The position numbers and the translations under genes are program-made. DNA of 64,000 nucleotides from Sedimentibacter sp. MB31-C6 (GTDB lineage: Bacteria > Bacillota > Clostridia > Tissierellales > Sedimentibacteraceae), in NCBI RefSeq assembly GCF_035934735.1, contig NZ_CP142396.1:1426001-1490000 (forward strand). Reading direction: 5' to 3'. Positions 27,342 to 36,716 of the stretch are shown piece by piece. How positions within the stretch are numbered: position 1 is the stretch's first letter; every line of letters starts with the position of its first letter. Under the pieces are notes generated by a model. It did no database searches. It was not told the origin of the DNA and saw only the letters and a list, made by a program, of their open reading frames with translations.

Positions 27342-29579
27342 TTAATACATAGATAACATTTCATAATTATTTAAAACAGATGATAACCTGTGATCGAGAG
27401 CTGAATTTCTTTTGTCAATTTTATTATTGTCAATCATTAGTTTCATGTATTTTTCAATACCTACTAAAACTACTAAATCTTTTGCTCTTGTAATAGCTGT
27501 ATAAAATAAATTTCTTGTCAATAACATTGGAGGACCCCAAACCATAGGCATTATTATAACAGGAAATTCACTACCTTGACTTTTGTGAACAGTAGTTGCA
27601 TAAGATAAAATTAATTCATCTAATTGATTAAAAGGATAAACAACTTCTTTTCCATCATCGAATTCAACGAAAACTTCTTGCTCTATTTCATCTATAAAAA
27701 CTATATAACCTATATCTCCATTATAAATACCTTCTCCTTTTTGTGTACTATTATCAGGATTTTTGATTATCCACTCTACTTGATAGTTATTTTTAGTTTG
27801 CATAACTTTGTCTCCTACACGAAAGGTGTATTTACCAAAAGTTTTCTCTTTTTTTGTTTTATTAGGTGGGTTTACAGCTTCTTGTAATCTATTATTGAGC
27901 TCAATTACTCCAACGTCCCCTTTTTTCATAGGTGACAAAATTTGTATATCTTTCACAGGGTTTAGATTATATTTAGATGGTAGTCTGTCTTTATATAGTT
28001 CAACTAAAAGTTCTGCAATTTCAGTATTGTTGTTTGCTCTCATAAAGAAAAAATCAGTATCCTTCTTATTATAAATAGGTAATTCGCCTTTGTTTATATT
28101 ATGAGCATTTTGTACAATCATACTACCTAGTGATTGTCGGAATATTTTATCTAGCATTATGGTTTTAATAGTATTACTTTTAATAATATCAGAAAGAACA
28201 TTACCAGCACCTACAGATGGAAGCTGATCTATATCTCCAACTAAAATCAATCGAGTTCCTTTTCTTATTGCTTTTAAAAGGTTATTCATAAGAAGTATAT
28301 CAACCATGGACATTTCATCTACAATTAAAACATCGCAATTCAAAGGGGTATCTTCATTTTTATTAAAAGATAGGTTGCTGTCATTTTCGCCATAGGCATA
28401 TTCTAATAAACGATGAATTGTCTTTGAATCCTTACCTGTAGATTCTGTCATTCGTTTTGCTGCTCTGCCTGTAGGAGCACAGAGTAAAATTTTTTTATTC
28501 AATTTTTCAAAAATACCTATCATCGAACGAATGATAGTGGTTTTACCTGTACCAGGTCCTCCTGTTATTACTGTAATACCATTGATTATTGATTGAATAA
28601 CAGCTTTCCTTTGCATATCAGTTAGCTCAATAGAGGATTCATTTTCAATTTGCTTAAGTAAAGGGATTATATCTTTCTCCGATACATTAAATTCAATATT
28701 TGCTAAGTTTATAAGATTTTTACATACATTAACTTCTGCTATATGATAAGATATATAATAAACAACTTTTAAATCGTTAATAGTTTCAATATGAATTTTG
28801 CCTCCAAATGCCATGTTTCCTATTTCATTTTTAGCATAATCTAAACTTATGTCTAACAAAGAACTAACTTTTTCTAATAAAATGTCCATTGAAACATATG
28901 TGTGTCCATTAGCGGCATACTCCATTAAGGTATATTTAATACCGGATTCTATTCTAAAAGGAGATACTTTTTCTACACCAAGAGAAAATGCAATTTTATC
29001 AGCAAGTTTAAATCCAATGCCATATATATCATCAGTGAGTTTGTAGGGATTTTCTTTTATTATATTTATTGTATTTTTTCCATACTCTTTATATATTTTA
29101 ATACCATAGTTGGTGCTTATACCATGGTTTTGCAAGAACATCATAATTTCCTTTATATCTACTTGTTCAGTAAAACTTTTTGATATCATTGAAGCTTTTA
29201 TTTCTCCGATTCCTTCAACATCAGTTAATTTTTCAGGATTATTATGAATAATATTAAAGGTATCTTCTTTAAATTTTTCAACAATTTTTTTAGCTGTAAA
29301 TTTTCCGATCCCCTTTATTAAACCAGAAGATAAATAATTTTCTATTTGTTCTAAACTGGAGGGTAAAACAGTATTATACATCTCCACTTTAAATTGTTCT
29401 CCATATTTAGGGTGGTTTACTCTTTTACCGAAAATTTCTAACGTTTCACTCGTAACATCAGTTCCAAAAACTCCAGTAATAGTTATGATTTCATTTTCAG
29501 CCTCTATTAATGCAACAGTATATCCATTTTCATTATTGCGAAAAATTGTTTCGATGATTGTACCTTTGAGAGATTCCAT
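27342..29579 (-). CDS. recD2: ATP-dependent RecD2-type DNA helicase
   Basis: SF1B 5'-3' helicase of 745 residues, not part of a RecBCD complex. The N terminus holds an OB-like region and helix-hairpin-helix repeats (LIKGIGKFTAKKIVEKF, LTDVEGIGEIKASMI, IYGIGFKLADKI). The motor has Walker A TGGPGTGKTT (about 339-348), DEMSMVD, GDIDQLPSVGAG, and C-terminal VHKSQGSEFPVI and YTAITRAKDLVVLVG. The start is ATG at 29579, seven bases after AAGGAG; upstream in-frame codons to 29633 are unlikely. Confidence 0.95.
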   Translation of the reverse strand: MESLKGTIIETIFRNNENGYTVALIEAENEIITITGVFGTDVTSETLEIFGKRVNHPKYGEQFKVEMYNTVLPSSLEQIENYLSSGLIKGIGKFTAKKIVEKFKEDTFNIIHNNPEKLTDVEGIGEIKASMISKSFTEQVDIKEIMMFLQNHGISTNYGIKIYKEYGKNTINIIKENPYKLTDDIYGIGFKLADKIAFSLGVEKVSPFRIESGIKYTLMEYAANGHTYVSMDILLEKVSSLLDISLDYAKNEIGNMAFGGKIHIETINDLKVVYYISYHIAEVNVCKNLINLANIEFNVSEKDIIPLLKQIENESSIELTDMQRKAVIQSIINGITVITGGPGTGKTTIIRSMIGIFEKLNKKILLCAPTGRAAKRMTESTGKDSKTIHRLLEYAYGENDSNLSFNKNEDTPLNCDVLIVDEMSMVDILLMNNLLKAIRKGTRLILVGDIDQLPSVGAGNVLSDIIKSNTIKTIMLDKIFRQSLGSMIVQNAHNINKGELPIYNKKDTDFFFMRANNNTEIAELLVELYKDRLPSKYNLNPVKDIQILSPMKKGDVGVIELNNRLQEAVNPPNKTKKEKTFGKYTFRVGDKVMQTKNNYQVEWIIKNPDNSTQKGEGIYNGDIGYIVFIDEIEQEVFVEFDDGKEVVYPFNQLDELILSYATTVHKSQGSEFPVIIMPMVWGPPMLLTRNLFYTAITRAKDLVVLVGIEKYMKLMIDNNKIDKRNSALDHRLSSVLNNYEMLSMY

Positions 29580-29798
29580 TAACAAACTCCTTAAGTTTCT
29601 AAATACTAAAAAAATTATATCACAAAAGGTCATAACTTAGTAATATAAATTAAGTAATTAATAAAAATTAGCTTTTAAAAGTAAATAAATTGTGATAAAG
29701 TAAGTATCGATAAGATAAAATTTAAAATAATTTAGGTAAAATAAATAATTATATGCAATAATAAATAACAATGAATTTGGAAAGGAATAAATCAAATC

Positions 29799-31397
29799 AT
29801 GTCAAAAGAAAACTTTATTAAAAGTGCTGCTATATTAAGTATTGCAGGATTTATAGTAAAAATATTGGGAGCAATATATAGAATCCCATTAACAAATCTT
29901 ATAGGAACAGAAGGTATAGGTTATTATCAACCTGCTTATAATATATATAATCTTTTGTTGGTTGTATCTTTAGCAGGATTTCCAACGGCTATAGCAAAAT
30001 TGGTTTCAGAAAAAAGAGCTTTACATAACTATGAAGGTGCTTACCAGGTATTTAAAATATCTCGCTGGGGGTTATTTTCAATAGGAATTATATCATCTCT
30101 ATTTATTTTAATTTTTGCTAGACAAATTGTAAATTTCATAGGTTTTCCTGGGGCTTACTATTCTATGGTAGCATTGGTACCTGCATTATTTGCTGTACCT
30201 TTATTATCAGCATATAGAGGATTTTTCCAAGGAACTCAAAATATGACTCCTATTGCTTTCTCTCAAATTATTGAGCAAGTATTCAGAGTTACAGTAGGGT
30301 ATTACTTGGCATATATTTTTATTGATAGAGGCCTCAAAGAAGCAGCAGCAGGTGCTACATTTGGAGCTTCCGCAGGAGGAGTTGCAGCCTTTATTTTAAT
30401 TTTCATTATATTTTTTATAAATAATAGAAGAATAAAGGATGAAATTAAGTTATCAACTAATAATAAATTAGAACCAACTTGGGAAATAGTAAAAAGTCTA
30501 TTATACATAGCTATACCAATTACAATAGGCGCCTCTATAGCCCCTTTAATGGGATTAATGGATTCTTATATTGTTTCAAATAGATTAGCTATACATGGTT
30601 ATACAGATATTCAAATAGCAGATATGTTTGGCGAGCTAAGTGGAACAGCACAAACTTTGATTAATTTTCCTCAGGTATTTTCAACAGCTGTTGCAATGAG
30701 TTTAGTTCCTGCAATTACGGAGGCCTTTACTAAGAGACAATATAAAAAGTTAAATCATACATCTAACGCAGGTGTAAGATTATCATTAATAATTGGGTTA
30801 CCTTGTGGTATTGGACTTTATATGCTTGCAGAACCTATTATTGCACTTTTATATTCATCAATAGGTCCGGAAAAACATGCTAGTGCAGGAGCTTTATTGG
30901 AAATTTTAGCTATAAGCGTTATATTTCTTACTCTTGTTCAAGCATTTACAGCTATACTTCAATCAATTAACAAACAATTTCATCCAGTTAAAAATTTAAG
31001 TATAGGTTTAATAGTAAAAGTAGTTTTATCATATATTTTAATAGGAATACCATCATTGAATATAAAAGGAGCTGCTATTAGTACTACGGTTGCATACTTT
31101 GTTGTAGCTATTTTAAATTTATATGATATAAATTTAAAATCTAAAATTAAAATTAATATAATTAAAATTTCTGCAAAACCACTTTTATCAACAGCAATAA
31201 TGGGAATGTCAGTATGGGTATCATTTAATATATTTACTTCAGTTTTAGATATAAGACAAAGTATCTCTACATTAATGTCAATAGGAATTGCAGGTATAGT
31301 TTATATAATTTGTTTATTTACTACAGGTGCAATAACTCAGGAGGATTTAGAGCTTATACCAAAAGGAGAAAAACTAAAGAAATTTGTGAGGAAGTAA
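29799..31397 (+). CDS. SpoVB/YabM-like lipid flippase (MOP/MVF superfamily)
   Basis: A 532-residue membrane protein with about 14 membrane segments and the family N terminus (SAAILSIAGFIVKILGAIYRIPLTNLIG). Relatives are SpoVB and YabM, which belong to the polysaccharide/lipid II flippase (MurJ-like) group. It ends two bases before the yabN/mazG gene, and that order (yabM, yabN) is conserved in Bacillus. The exact substrate is unproven; spore cortex or cell-wall precursors are likely. The RBS AAGGA sits about 12 bases upstream of the ATG. Confidence 0.92.
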   Translation: MSKENFIKSAAILSIAGFIVKILGAIYRIPLTNLIGTEGIGYYQPAYNIYNLLLVVSLAGFPTAIAKLVSEKRALHNYEGAYQVFKISRWGLFSIGIISSLFILIFARQIVNFIGFPGAYYSMVALVPALFAVPLLSAYRGFFQGTQNMTPIAFSQIIEQVFRVTVGYYLAYIFIDRGLKEAAAGATFGASAGGVAAFILIFIIFFINNRRIKDEIKLSTNNKLEPTWEIVKSLLYIAIPITIGASIAPLMGLMDSYIVSNRLAIHGYTDIQIADMFGELSGTAQTLINFPQVFSTAVAMSLVPAITEAFTKRQYKKLNHTSNAGVRLSLIIGLPCGIGLYMLAEPIIALLYSSIGPEKHASAGALLEILAISVIFLTLVQAFTAILQSINKQFHPVKNLSIGLIVKVVLSYILIGIPSLNIKGAAISTTVAYFVVAILNLYDINLKSKIKINIIKISAKPLLSTAIMGMSVWVSFNIFTSVLDIRQSISTLMSIGIAGIVYIICLFTTGAITQEDLELIPKGEKLKKFVRK

Positions 31398-31398
31398 T

Positions 31399-32841
31399 AT
31401 GAATACAGTTCAAATAATTGGATTAGGAACAGGTGGAATAGATGACCTTTCACTTAAGGCTTATAAGGCATTGTCTGAAGACATTCCTACTTATACTAGA
31501 ACAGATAGACATTCTATAATAAAAGAGTTAAGGGAAAAACAAAATATAGAATCATTTGATTATTTTTTTGATAAATATGAGTCATTTGAAGATGTTTATG
31601 ATGGAATAACAAAAAAAATAGTTGAATTATCAGAAAAATATGGTAAAATTAATTATTGTACTGCTGGTAGTCCTTATTATGGTGATATAATAACAAAAAA
31701 GATAATTAATGAATATAATGAAGACCTAAATATAATAATAATAGATGGAATGAGTTTTCTAGATAAATGCATTAAGCTTTCTGGTTTTACTGACTACAAT
31801 AGTATTAGTATTTTGGACTGTTTAGAAGTTGATGAATTTTCATTTGATATTAATTCTTTAAATATTATTACTCAAGTTTATGATAATGATTTAGCTTCTC
31901 AATTAAAAATAAAGCTAATGGAAATATATCCAGAGGATTCTGAAGTTCTATATATTGAAATTTTTACTGAAAAAGTGAAAAAAATACCTTTATATTGTCT
32001 TGATCAAGAAAAAAAATATGGATTTTCAACATATTTTTGTATTCTGCCTATTGAAATATCTGAAAAACCATTGTATAATATTAGTAATCTTTGCAGGATA
32101 GTGAAAATACTAAGAGGACCTGACGGATGTCCATGGGATAGAAAACAAACCATGTTATCTATAAGACAACATGTAATCGAGGAAGCCTACGAAGTTGTAG
32201 ATGCCATAGATAATATGGATTATGATAACCTTGTAGAAGAACTTGGGGATTTACTATTTCAGGTAGTTTTTCACGCGGAGTTAGGCAGTGAGGAAGGATA
32301 TTTCAATTTAAGTGATATAATAACAAATCTTTGTAAAAAAATGTATACAAGACATCCTCATGTTTTTGGTGATGTAAAGACTAATAATGTTGATGAGGCT
32401 CTTCAAAGTTGGGAGGCTTCAAAACAAAAAGAAAAAAATATTAATACTTATACTGAAAACTTAAGGGATGTGCCAAAGGCATTGTCTCCCCTTAGCAGGA
32501 GTTACAAGGTTCAAAAGAGGGCTGCTGATGTAGGATTTGATTGGCCAGATATAACAGGAACCTTAGATAAAATTAAGGAAGAACTCTTTGAATTTATTGA
32601 GGAATATGAAAATAAAAACTTTGACAATATGGAAGAAGAGTTTGGGGATTTATTGTTTGCTATGGTTAACTTTGCGAGGTTTATGAAAATAAATCCAGAC
32701 ATAGCATTAAACAAAACAATAAATAAATTCATTAATAGATTTGAATTTATTGAGCAAAATGCCACTAAGAACTTACGACAAATGACTCTGAAAGAAATGG
32801 ATGAGTTATGGGAAAAATCAAAGATTCCAAAAGGAATTTAG
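31399..32841 (+). CDS. mazG: YabN-type fusion: tetrapyrrole-methylase-like domain plus MazG nucleotide pyrophosphohydrolase
   Basis: A 480-residue fusion. Residues 1-220 form a SAM-dependent tetrapyrrole (corrin/porphyrin) methylase-like domain (VQIIGLGTGGIDDLS, CTAGSPYYGD, DGMSFLDKCI); residues 225-480 hold two MazG repeats with EExxE-type metal sites (VIEEAYEVVDAID...EELGDLLFQV and EELFEFIEE...EEFGDLLFAM). MazG hydrolyses non-canonical NTPs. The methylase half is of unknown function in this family. RBS GAGGAAG; 2 bp after the flippase gene and 38 bp before the HU gene start. Confidence 0.93.
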   Translation: MNTVQIIGLGTGGIDDLSLKAYKALSEDIPTYTRTDRHSIIKELREKQNIESFDYFFDKYESFEDVYDGITKKIVELSEKYGKINYCTAGSPYYGDIITKKIINEYNEDLNIIIIDGMSFLDKCIKLSGFTDYNSISILDCLEVDEFSFDINSLNIITQVYDNDLASQLKIKLMEIYPEDSEVLYIEIFTEKVKKIPLYCLDQEKKYGFSTYFCILPIEISEKPLYNISNLCRIVKILRGPDGCPWDRKQTMLSIRQHVIEEAYEVVDAIDNMDYDNLVEELGDLLFQVVFHAELGSEEGYFNLSDIITNLCKKMYTRHPHVFGDVKTNNVDEALQSWEASKQKEKNINTYTENLRDVPKALSPLSRSYKVQKRAADVGFDWPDITGTLDKIKEELFEFIEEYENKNFDNMEEEFGDLLFAMVNFARFMKINPDIALNKTINKFINRFEFIEQNATKNLRQMTLKEMDELWEKSKIPKGI

Positions 32842-32879
32842 ATAAAAAAATAAACTACAATTTTAAAGGAGGGTTTTTT

Positions 32880-33158
32880 GTGAATAAAGCTGAATTAATT
32901 GCTAGTGTTGCAGAAAAAACTGGATTTACTAAGAAAGACGCAGAAAAAGCATTGAATGGTTTCATGGAAACAATAAAAGAAGAATTAGTATCAGGTGGTA
33001 AAGTTCAATTAGTTGGATTTGGAACTTTTGAAGTAAGAGACAGAAAAGAAAGACAAGGAAGAAATCCTAGAAATCCTGGTGAAACAATTGATATTCCAGC
33101 TTCAAAGGCACCTGTATTCAAAGCTGGCAAATCTTTAAAAGAAGCAGTAAACAAATAA
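32880..33158 (+). CDS. hup: HU-type DNA-binding protein
   Basis: Nucleoid protein of 92 residues, full length, with the arm motif GFGTFEVRDRKERQGRNPRNPGE split as usual around GRNP. The start is GTG at 32880 after AAAGGAGGG and a T-rich spacer; an upstream in-frame codon at 32808 lies inside the mazG gene and gives an unnatural extension. It follows mazG as in Bacillus-type yab clusters, though there the neighbour is an S4 protein. Confidence 0.95.
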   Translation: MNKAELIASVAEKTGFTKKDAEKALNGFMETIKEELVSGGKVQLVGFGTFEVRDRKERQGRNPRNPGETIDIPASKAPVFKAGKSLKEAVNK

Positions 33159-33202
33159 ACATGTACTTATTGAAGGATTCCTTCTAAATTAATTATTCTT
33201 AT

Positions 33203-33231
33203 AAAAGCCGTCATAAAATTGACGGCTTTTT
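33203..33231 (+). terminator. Rho-independent terminator after hup
   Basis: AAAAGCCGTCA (33203-33213) pairs perfectly with TGACGGCTTTT (33220-33230) around TAAAAT, ending in a T-run. Confidence 0.95.
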
Positions 33232-33307
33232 AAATAAAGGCGCAAATATATGGTATAAAATGTCATGTTAACGATAATAATATAAAAATATATAAAGGAG
33301 TGGATTT

Positions 33308-33841
33308 ATGCAATTAGACAAAGTAAAGAGCTTACCAAAAAAATTATTAGAAAATATAGATGAAGTTGAACGTCTTTCCGTTTATTTAGTACAAGATTAT
33401 AGTAATCAATTTCTTAGAAGGTTAGTGGACTTTGGTGAAAATATTTTTGGAGAACTTGGAATGGACGAGTGGGGACTAGTTCCACAAATAAGACATGGAA
33501 ATGTCTATGTTTTAAAAGAAGAAGATAAAAAACCTATTTTCGGATTAGCAATTCTTATGAGAGATTGGGAAGACGCTGACAAAGTATATCTTTTTGATTA
33601 TGCTATTATTGAGGCGCTACAAGGAAAAAAACTAGGCTATAACTTTTTGAAAGTAATTGTTCGAAATATAAAGGAGCAAGGTTTTAAGAGAATGGGATTA
33701 ACAGTAGATATAGAAAATGAACCAGCTATTAATCTTTATAAAAAAATTGGATTTAAAATACTTGAAATGAGCGAAGATGAATATGGAAAATCTCATGACA
33801 GATATATTATGGAATTAGAATTTGACGGAGTTAATTTTTAA
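33308..33841 (+). CDS. GNAT-family N-acetyltransferase
   Basis: A 177-residue acyl-CoA N-acyltransferase fold: strand-rich centre (VYVLKEEDKKPIFGLAI), acetyl-CoA site near EALQGKKLGYNFLKVIV, and the C-terminal NEPAINLYKKIGFKI. The acceptor is unknown. RBS AAAGGAG. It stands alone between the hup terminator and the metal-exporter promoter. Confidence 0.85.
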   Translation: MQLDKVKSLPKKLLENIDEVERLSVYLVQDYSNQFLRRLVDFGENIFGELGMDEWGLVPQIRHGNVYVLKEEDKKPIFGLAILMRDWEDADKVYLFDYAIIEALQGKKLGYNFLKVIVRNIKEQGFKRMGLTVDIENEPAINLYKKIGFKILEMSEDEYGKSHDRYIMELEFDGVNF

Positions 33842-33859
33842 AAAATGTATTTATATGTA

Positions 33860-33888
33860 TTGACATTATAAAATATGGGAAGTATAAT
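33860..33888 (+). promoter_or_regulatory. Consensus promoter of the exporter/Fur operon
   Basis: TTGACA (33860-33865), 17 bp, TATAAT (33883-33888): full consensus. The expected start of transcription lies at the edge of the palindrome that follows. Confidence 0.92.
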
Positions 33889-33893
33889 CTTAA

Positions 33894-33908
33894 TGCAAAT
33901 AATTTGCA
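33894..33908. promoter_or_regulatory. Fur-family-like operator, perfect 7-1-7 palindrome
   Basis: TGCAAAT-A-ATTTGCA begins six bases after the -10 box. The 7-1-7 geometry is that of Fur, Zur and PerR boxes, but the half-site is not the classic TGATAAT, TCGTAAT or TTATAAT. A Fur-family gene is the second gene of this operon, so autoregulation is likely; the metal cannot be named from the box. Confidence 0.8.
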
Positions 33909-33922
33909 ATTAGGAGGTTAAC

Positions 33923-34768
33923 ATGTTTGGTATTGTCAAGGAAACAATAATAGATTCATTTAAAATATTACCATTTTTATTTGCTGCCTATCTTATTATA
34001 GAATTTATAGAAAAAAAATCATCAGATATATTGACAAATAGTTTAAGAAAGTTTGGTGTTGTGGGGGGGGCTTTATTAGGAAGTTTTCCTCAATGTGGTT
34101 TTTCCGTGGCTGCATCTAATCTATATACTGGAAAAATAATTACGGTGGGAACATTGATAGCTATTTTTTTATCTACATCTGACGAAGCAATTCCTATTTT
34201 ATTAGCTTATCCAGATAATTTTAATTTAATAATGAAGTTAATAGGAATTAAAATAATAATTGCAATAATAGCAGGTTTTTTTGCCGATGTGTTTTTAAAA
34301 AAGTATTTTAAGCAAAACAAGTTATTAAAGCAAGATGAAATAAAAGTATTGCATAATCATATGTTTGATTGTGATGATGATGAGGGTATTATAAAATCTG
34401 CTATAAAGCATACATTGAATATTTTTGTTTTTATTGTAATAACAATTTTTCTGTTAAATTTAATCTTAGAGTATATAGGAAGTGAAAACCTTTCAAAGGT
34501 ATTGTTAGCTGATAACATATTTCAACCAGCTCTTGCATCAATTATTGGATTCATACCAAATTGTGCGTCTTCTGTAATATTAACACAATTGTACTTATCT
34601 GATAGCATTAGTTTAGGTTCATTAATTGCTGGTTTAAGTACAGGTTCAGGAGTTGGTTTGATAGTTTTATTTAAGGTTAATGATAATATAAAGATAAATT
34701 TAAAAATAATGTTGTACTTATTTATTATAGGAACGTTGGCAGGTTCAATAGTACAAATATTTTATTAG
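33923..34768 (+). CDS. Putative 10-TM metal transporter (ArsP_2/DUF2899-like)
   Basis: A 281-residue membrane protein made of two homologous halves: [18 protein letters not shown] with [11 protein letters not shown] in the first and [18 protein letters not shown] with [14 protein letters not shown] in the second, each with a P(Q/N)C motif. I recall this family as PF11449 ('putative 10TM heavy-metal exporter', also named putative manganese transporter). A His/Asp-rich loop ([11 protein letters not shown]) joins the halves and may bind metal. It is 12 bp upstream of a Fur-family gene and behind a Fur-like palindrome. Confidence 0.82.
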   Translation: MFGIVKETIIDSFKILPFLFAAYLIIEFIEKKSSDILTNSLRKFGVVGGALLGSFPQCGFSVAASNLYTGKIITVGTLIAIFLSTSDEAIPILLAYPDNFNLIMKLIGIKIIIAIIAGFFADVFLKKYFKQNKLLKQDEIKVLHNHMFDCDDDEGIIKSAIKHTLNIFVFIVITIFLLNLILEYIGSENLSKVLLADNIFQPALASIIGFIPNCASSVILTQLYLSDSISLGSLIAGLSTGSGVGLIVLFKVNDNIKINLKIMLYLFIIGTLAGSIVQIFY

Positions 34769-34780
34769 AGGTGTACAAAG

Positions 34781-35200
34781 ATGGAAAATTTATTAAAAAA
34801 GGCATCTTTAAAAAACACAAAGCAAAGAAGTTACATATTATCAGTGATTATGACATCTGAAGGTCCTATTGCTGCAGAAGAAATATATAAATCACTTTTA
34901 AATGAGAATAAAAAAATAAATTTATCTACAGTATATAGAACAATAAATGTACTTTCAGAGAAAGGCGTACTTTTAAAAACTATCAGAGAGGATGGAACTG
35001 CTTCATATCAGTTAAATGATTTATCACATAATCATTATTTGACTTGCTGTGTTTGTCATAGTTCTGTTCTTATGGATGATTGTCCAATTGTAGAGTTAAG
35101 TGAAAGAATAAGTAAGGAAACTGGTTATAAGGTAACCGGTCATAGTTTACAATTGATTGGTGTATGTCCTAATTGTTTAAAAAATAATTATAAAAAATAA
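34781..35200 (+). CDS. Fur-family transcriptional regulator
   Basis: A 139-residue regulator: winged helix (residues 1-80; KQRSYILSVIMTSEGPIAAEEIYKSL, NLSTVYRTINVL) and a dimerisation domain with a structural zinc site formed by CCVC near 92 and CPNC near 132, plus the DLSHNHYLTC metal-sensing segment. It could be Fur, Zur, Mur or PerR; the sequence does not decide. It is the second gene behind the 33894 palindrome and probably represses its own operon. Confidence 0.93.
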   Translation: MENLLKKASLKNTKQRSYILSVIMTSEGPIAAEEIYKSLLNENKKINLSTVYRTINVLSEKGVLLKTIREDGTASYQLNDLSHNHYLTCCVCHSSVLMDDCPIVELSERISKETGYKVTGHSLQLIGVCPNCLKNNYKK

Positions 35201-35230
35201 ATGCAACAGTTTAGTTTGTTGCATTTATTT
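35195..35230. terminator. Bidirectional terminator between the Fur-family gene and livF
   Basis: AAATAAATGCAACA (35195-35208) pairs perfectly with TGTTGCATTTATTT (35217-35230) over 14 bp, with A-runs before and T-runs after. It overlaps the stop codon of the regulator gene. Confidence 0.92.
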
Positions 35231-35236
35231 TTTACG

Positions 35237-35953
35237 TTACATGACTTTTCCTTTAGTAGTACCAAGATATGCTTCTTTAACACGTTCGTCTTGTAATAAA
35301 TTGTTACCTGTGCCTTCCATCTTTATATTACCTGTTTCAAGCACATATCCATAGTCTGCAACCTTTAATGCTTTGTTAGCATTTTGTTCAATTAATAGTA
35401 TTGTAGTTCCCTGTTTGTTAATTTCCGTTATAATATCAAAAATATCATTAACGATAAGTGGAGCAAGACCTAAGGAGGGTTCGTCCATCATAATAAGTTT
35501 TGGCTTAGACATTAAAGCTCTCCCAACAGCAAGCATTTGTTGTTCTCCACCAGATAGTGTACCGGCTAATTGCCAAGAACGTTCCTTTAATCTTGGAAAT
35601 AAATAATAGACTTTTTCTATGCTTTCTTCAATTCCTTCATTTTGAAGATAAGCACCAATTTTCAAATTTTCCAATACAGAAAGGTTTGCGAAAACTCTTC
35701 GTCCTTCTGGTACTAATGTTATTCCTTTAGCTACAATGTTTATAGTTTCCATACCAATGATATTTTCATCCTGAAAAATAATTTCACCTTGCCCTGGTTT
35801 AACAAGATTCATAATTGTTCTCAATGTTGTGCTTTTTCCAGCACCATTTGCTCCTATTAATGTTACTATCGACTTTTTTGGAACGTGTATACTTATTCCT
35901 TTAACCGCTTCTATTCCTCCATAGCTGACATGCAAATTATTAATTTTAAGCAT
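35237..35953 (-). CDS. livF: Branched-chain amino acid ABC transporter ATPase
   Basis: ATPase of the HAAT family, 238 residues: Walker A GANGAGKST, signature LSGGEQQMLAVGRALM, Walker B LIMMDEPSLGLAP, H-loop IEQNANKAL. The GEQQM signature is LivF-specific. The start is ATG at 35953, six bases after GGTGG; an ATG two codons upstream abuts the RBS. It overlaps livG and ends the livJHMGF operon. Confidence 0.96.
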   Translation of the reverse strand: MLKINNLHVSYGGIEAVKGISIHVPKKSIVTLIGANGAGKSTTLRTIMNLVKPGQGEIIFQDENIIGMETINIVAKGITLVPEGRRVFANLSVLENLKIGAYLQNEGIEESIEKVYYLFPRLKERSWQLAGTLSGGEQQMLAVGRALMSKPKLIMMDEPSLGLAPLIVNDIFDIITEINKQGTTILLIEQNANKALKVADYGYVLETGNIKMEGTGNNLLQDERVKEAYLGTTKGKVM

Positions 35954-36716
35954 TTTCATCCACCCCCAGATAGGCCTCTATTACTCTCGGGTTATTTTTA
36001 ACTTCATCTGCTGTACCTTGAGCAATTAATTCACCAAAATCCAAAACATAAATATTATCTGATATCTCCATTACTAAATCCATATGATGTTCTATCATAA
36101 AAATAGTCAGTTCAAATTCATCTCTAATAGTGTGGATAAATGATGAAAGTTCCATTGTTTCATGTGGATTCATACCAGCAGCTGGCTCGTCTAATAATAA
36201 TAGTTTTGCATCAGTTGCAAGAGCTCTTGCTATTTCTAGTTTCCTTTGTTCTCCATAGGGTAGAGAATTAGCAATTTCACTTTTCAGTTTTAAAAGTCCC
36301 AGCTTGTCTAATAACATTTCTGATTTTTCTTTTATTTGTCTTTCTTCTGTATTTGCCCATGGCATTCGTAATGCACTCGACATAAAATTACTTTTAATAT
36401 GCAAATGATTAGCAATTAAAATATTATCTAAAACAGTAAGATTCTTAAATAACCGAATATTTTGAAAAGTTCTTGCTATACCTTTCATAGTTATTTTATC
36501 AGGTTGTAGACCTGTTATATTCTCGTTGTTATATGAAACATTTCCTTTAGTTGGATAGTATACTCCTGTTATTATATTAAAAGCTGTTGTTTTTCCAGCT
36601 CCATTAGGACCGATTAGAGCTTCAATACGACCTTTTTCAACTTCTATATTAAGATTATTGACAGCTACAACACCACCAAATTGCATTGTTACATTAGCTA
36701 ATTTTAGAACGTTCAA
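35946..36716 (-). CDS. livG: Branched-chain amino acid ABC transporter ATPase
   Basis: ATPase, 256 residues: Walker A GPNGAGKTT, signature LPYGEQRKLEIARAL (LivG-type), Walker B LLLLDEPAAGMNP, and the LivG-specific MIEHHMDLVM. It starts at TTG 36716, eight bases after GGAGG, overlapping the livM stop (TTGA), and overlaps livF at its end. Confidence 0.96.
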   Translation of the reverse strand: MNVLKLANVTMQFGGVVAVNNLNIEVEKGRIEALIGPNGAGKTTAFNIITGVYYPTKGNVSYNNENITGLQPDKITMKGIARTFQNIRLFKNLTVLDNILIANHLHIKSNFMSSALRMPWANTEERQIKEKSEMLLDKLGLLKLKSEIANSLPYGEQRKLEIARALATDAKLLLLDEPAAGMNPHETMELSSFIHTIRDEFELTIFMIEHHMDLVMEISDNIYVLDFGELIAQGTADEVKNNPRVIEAYLGVDENA

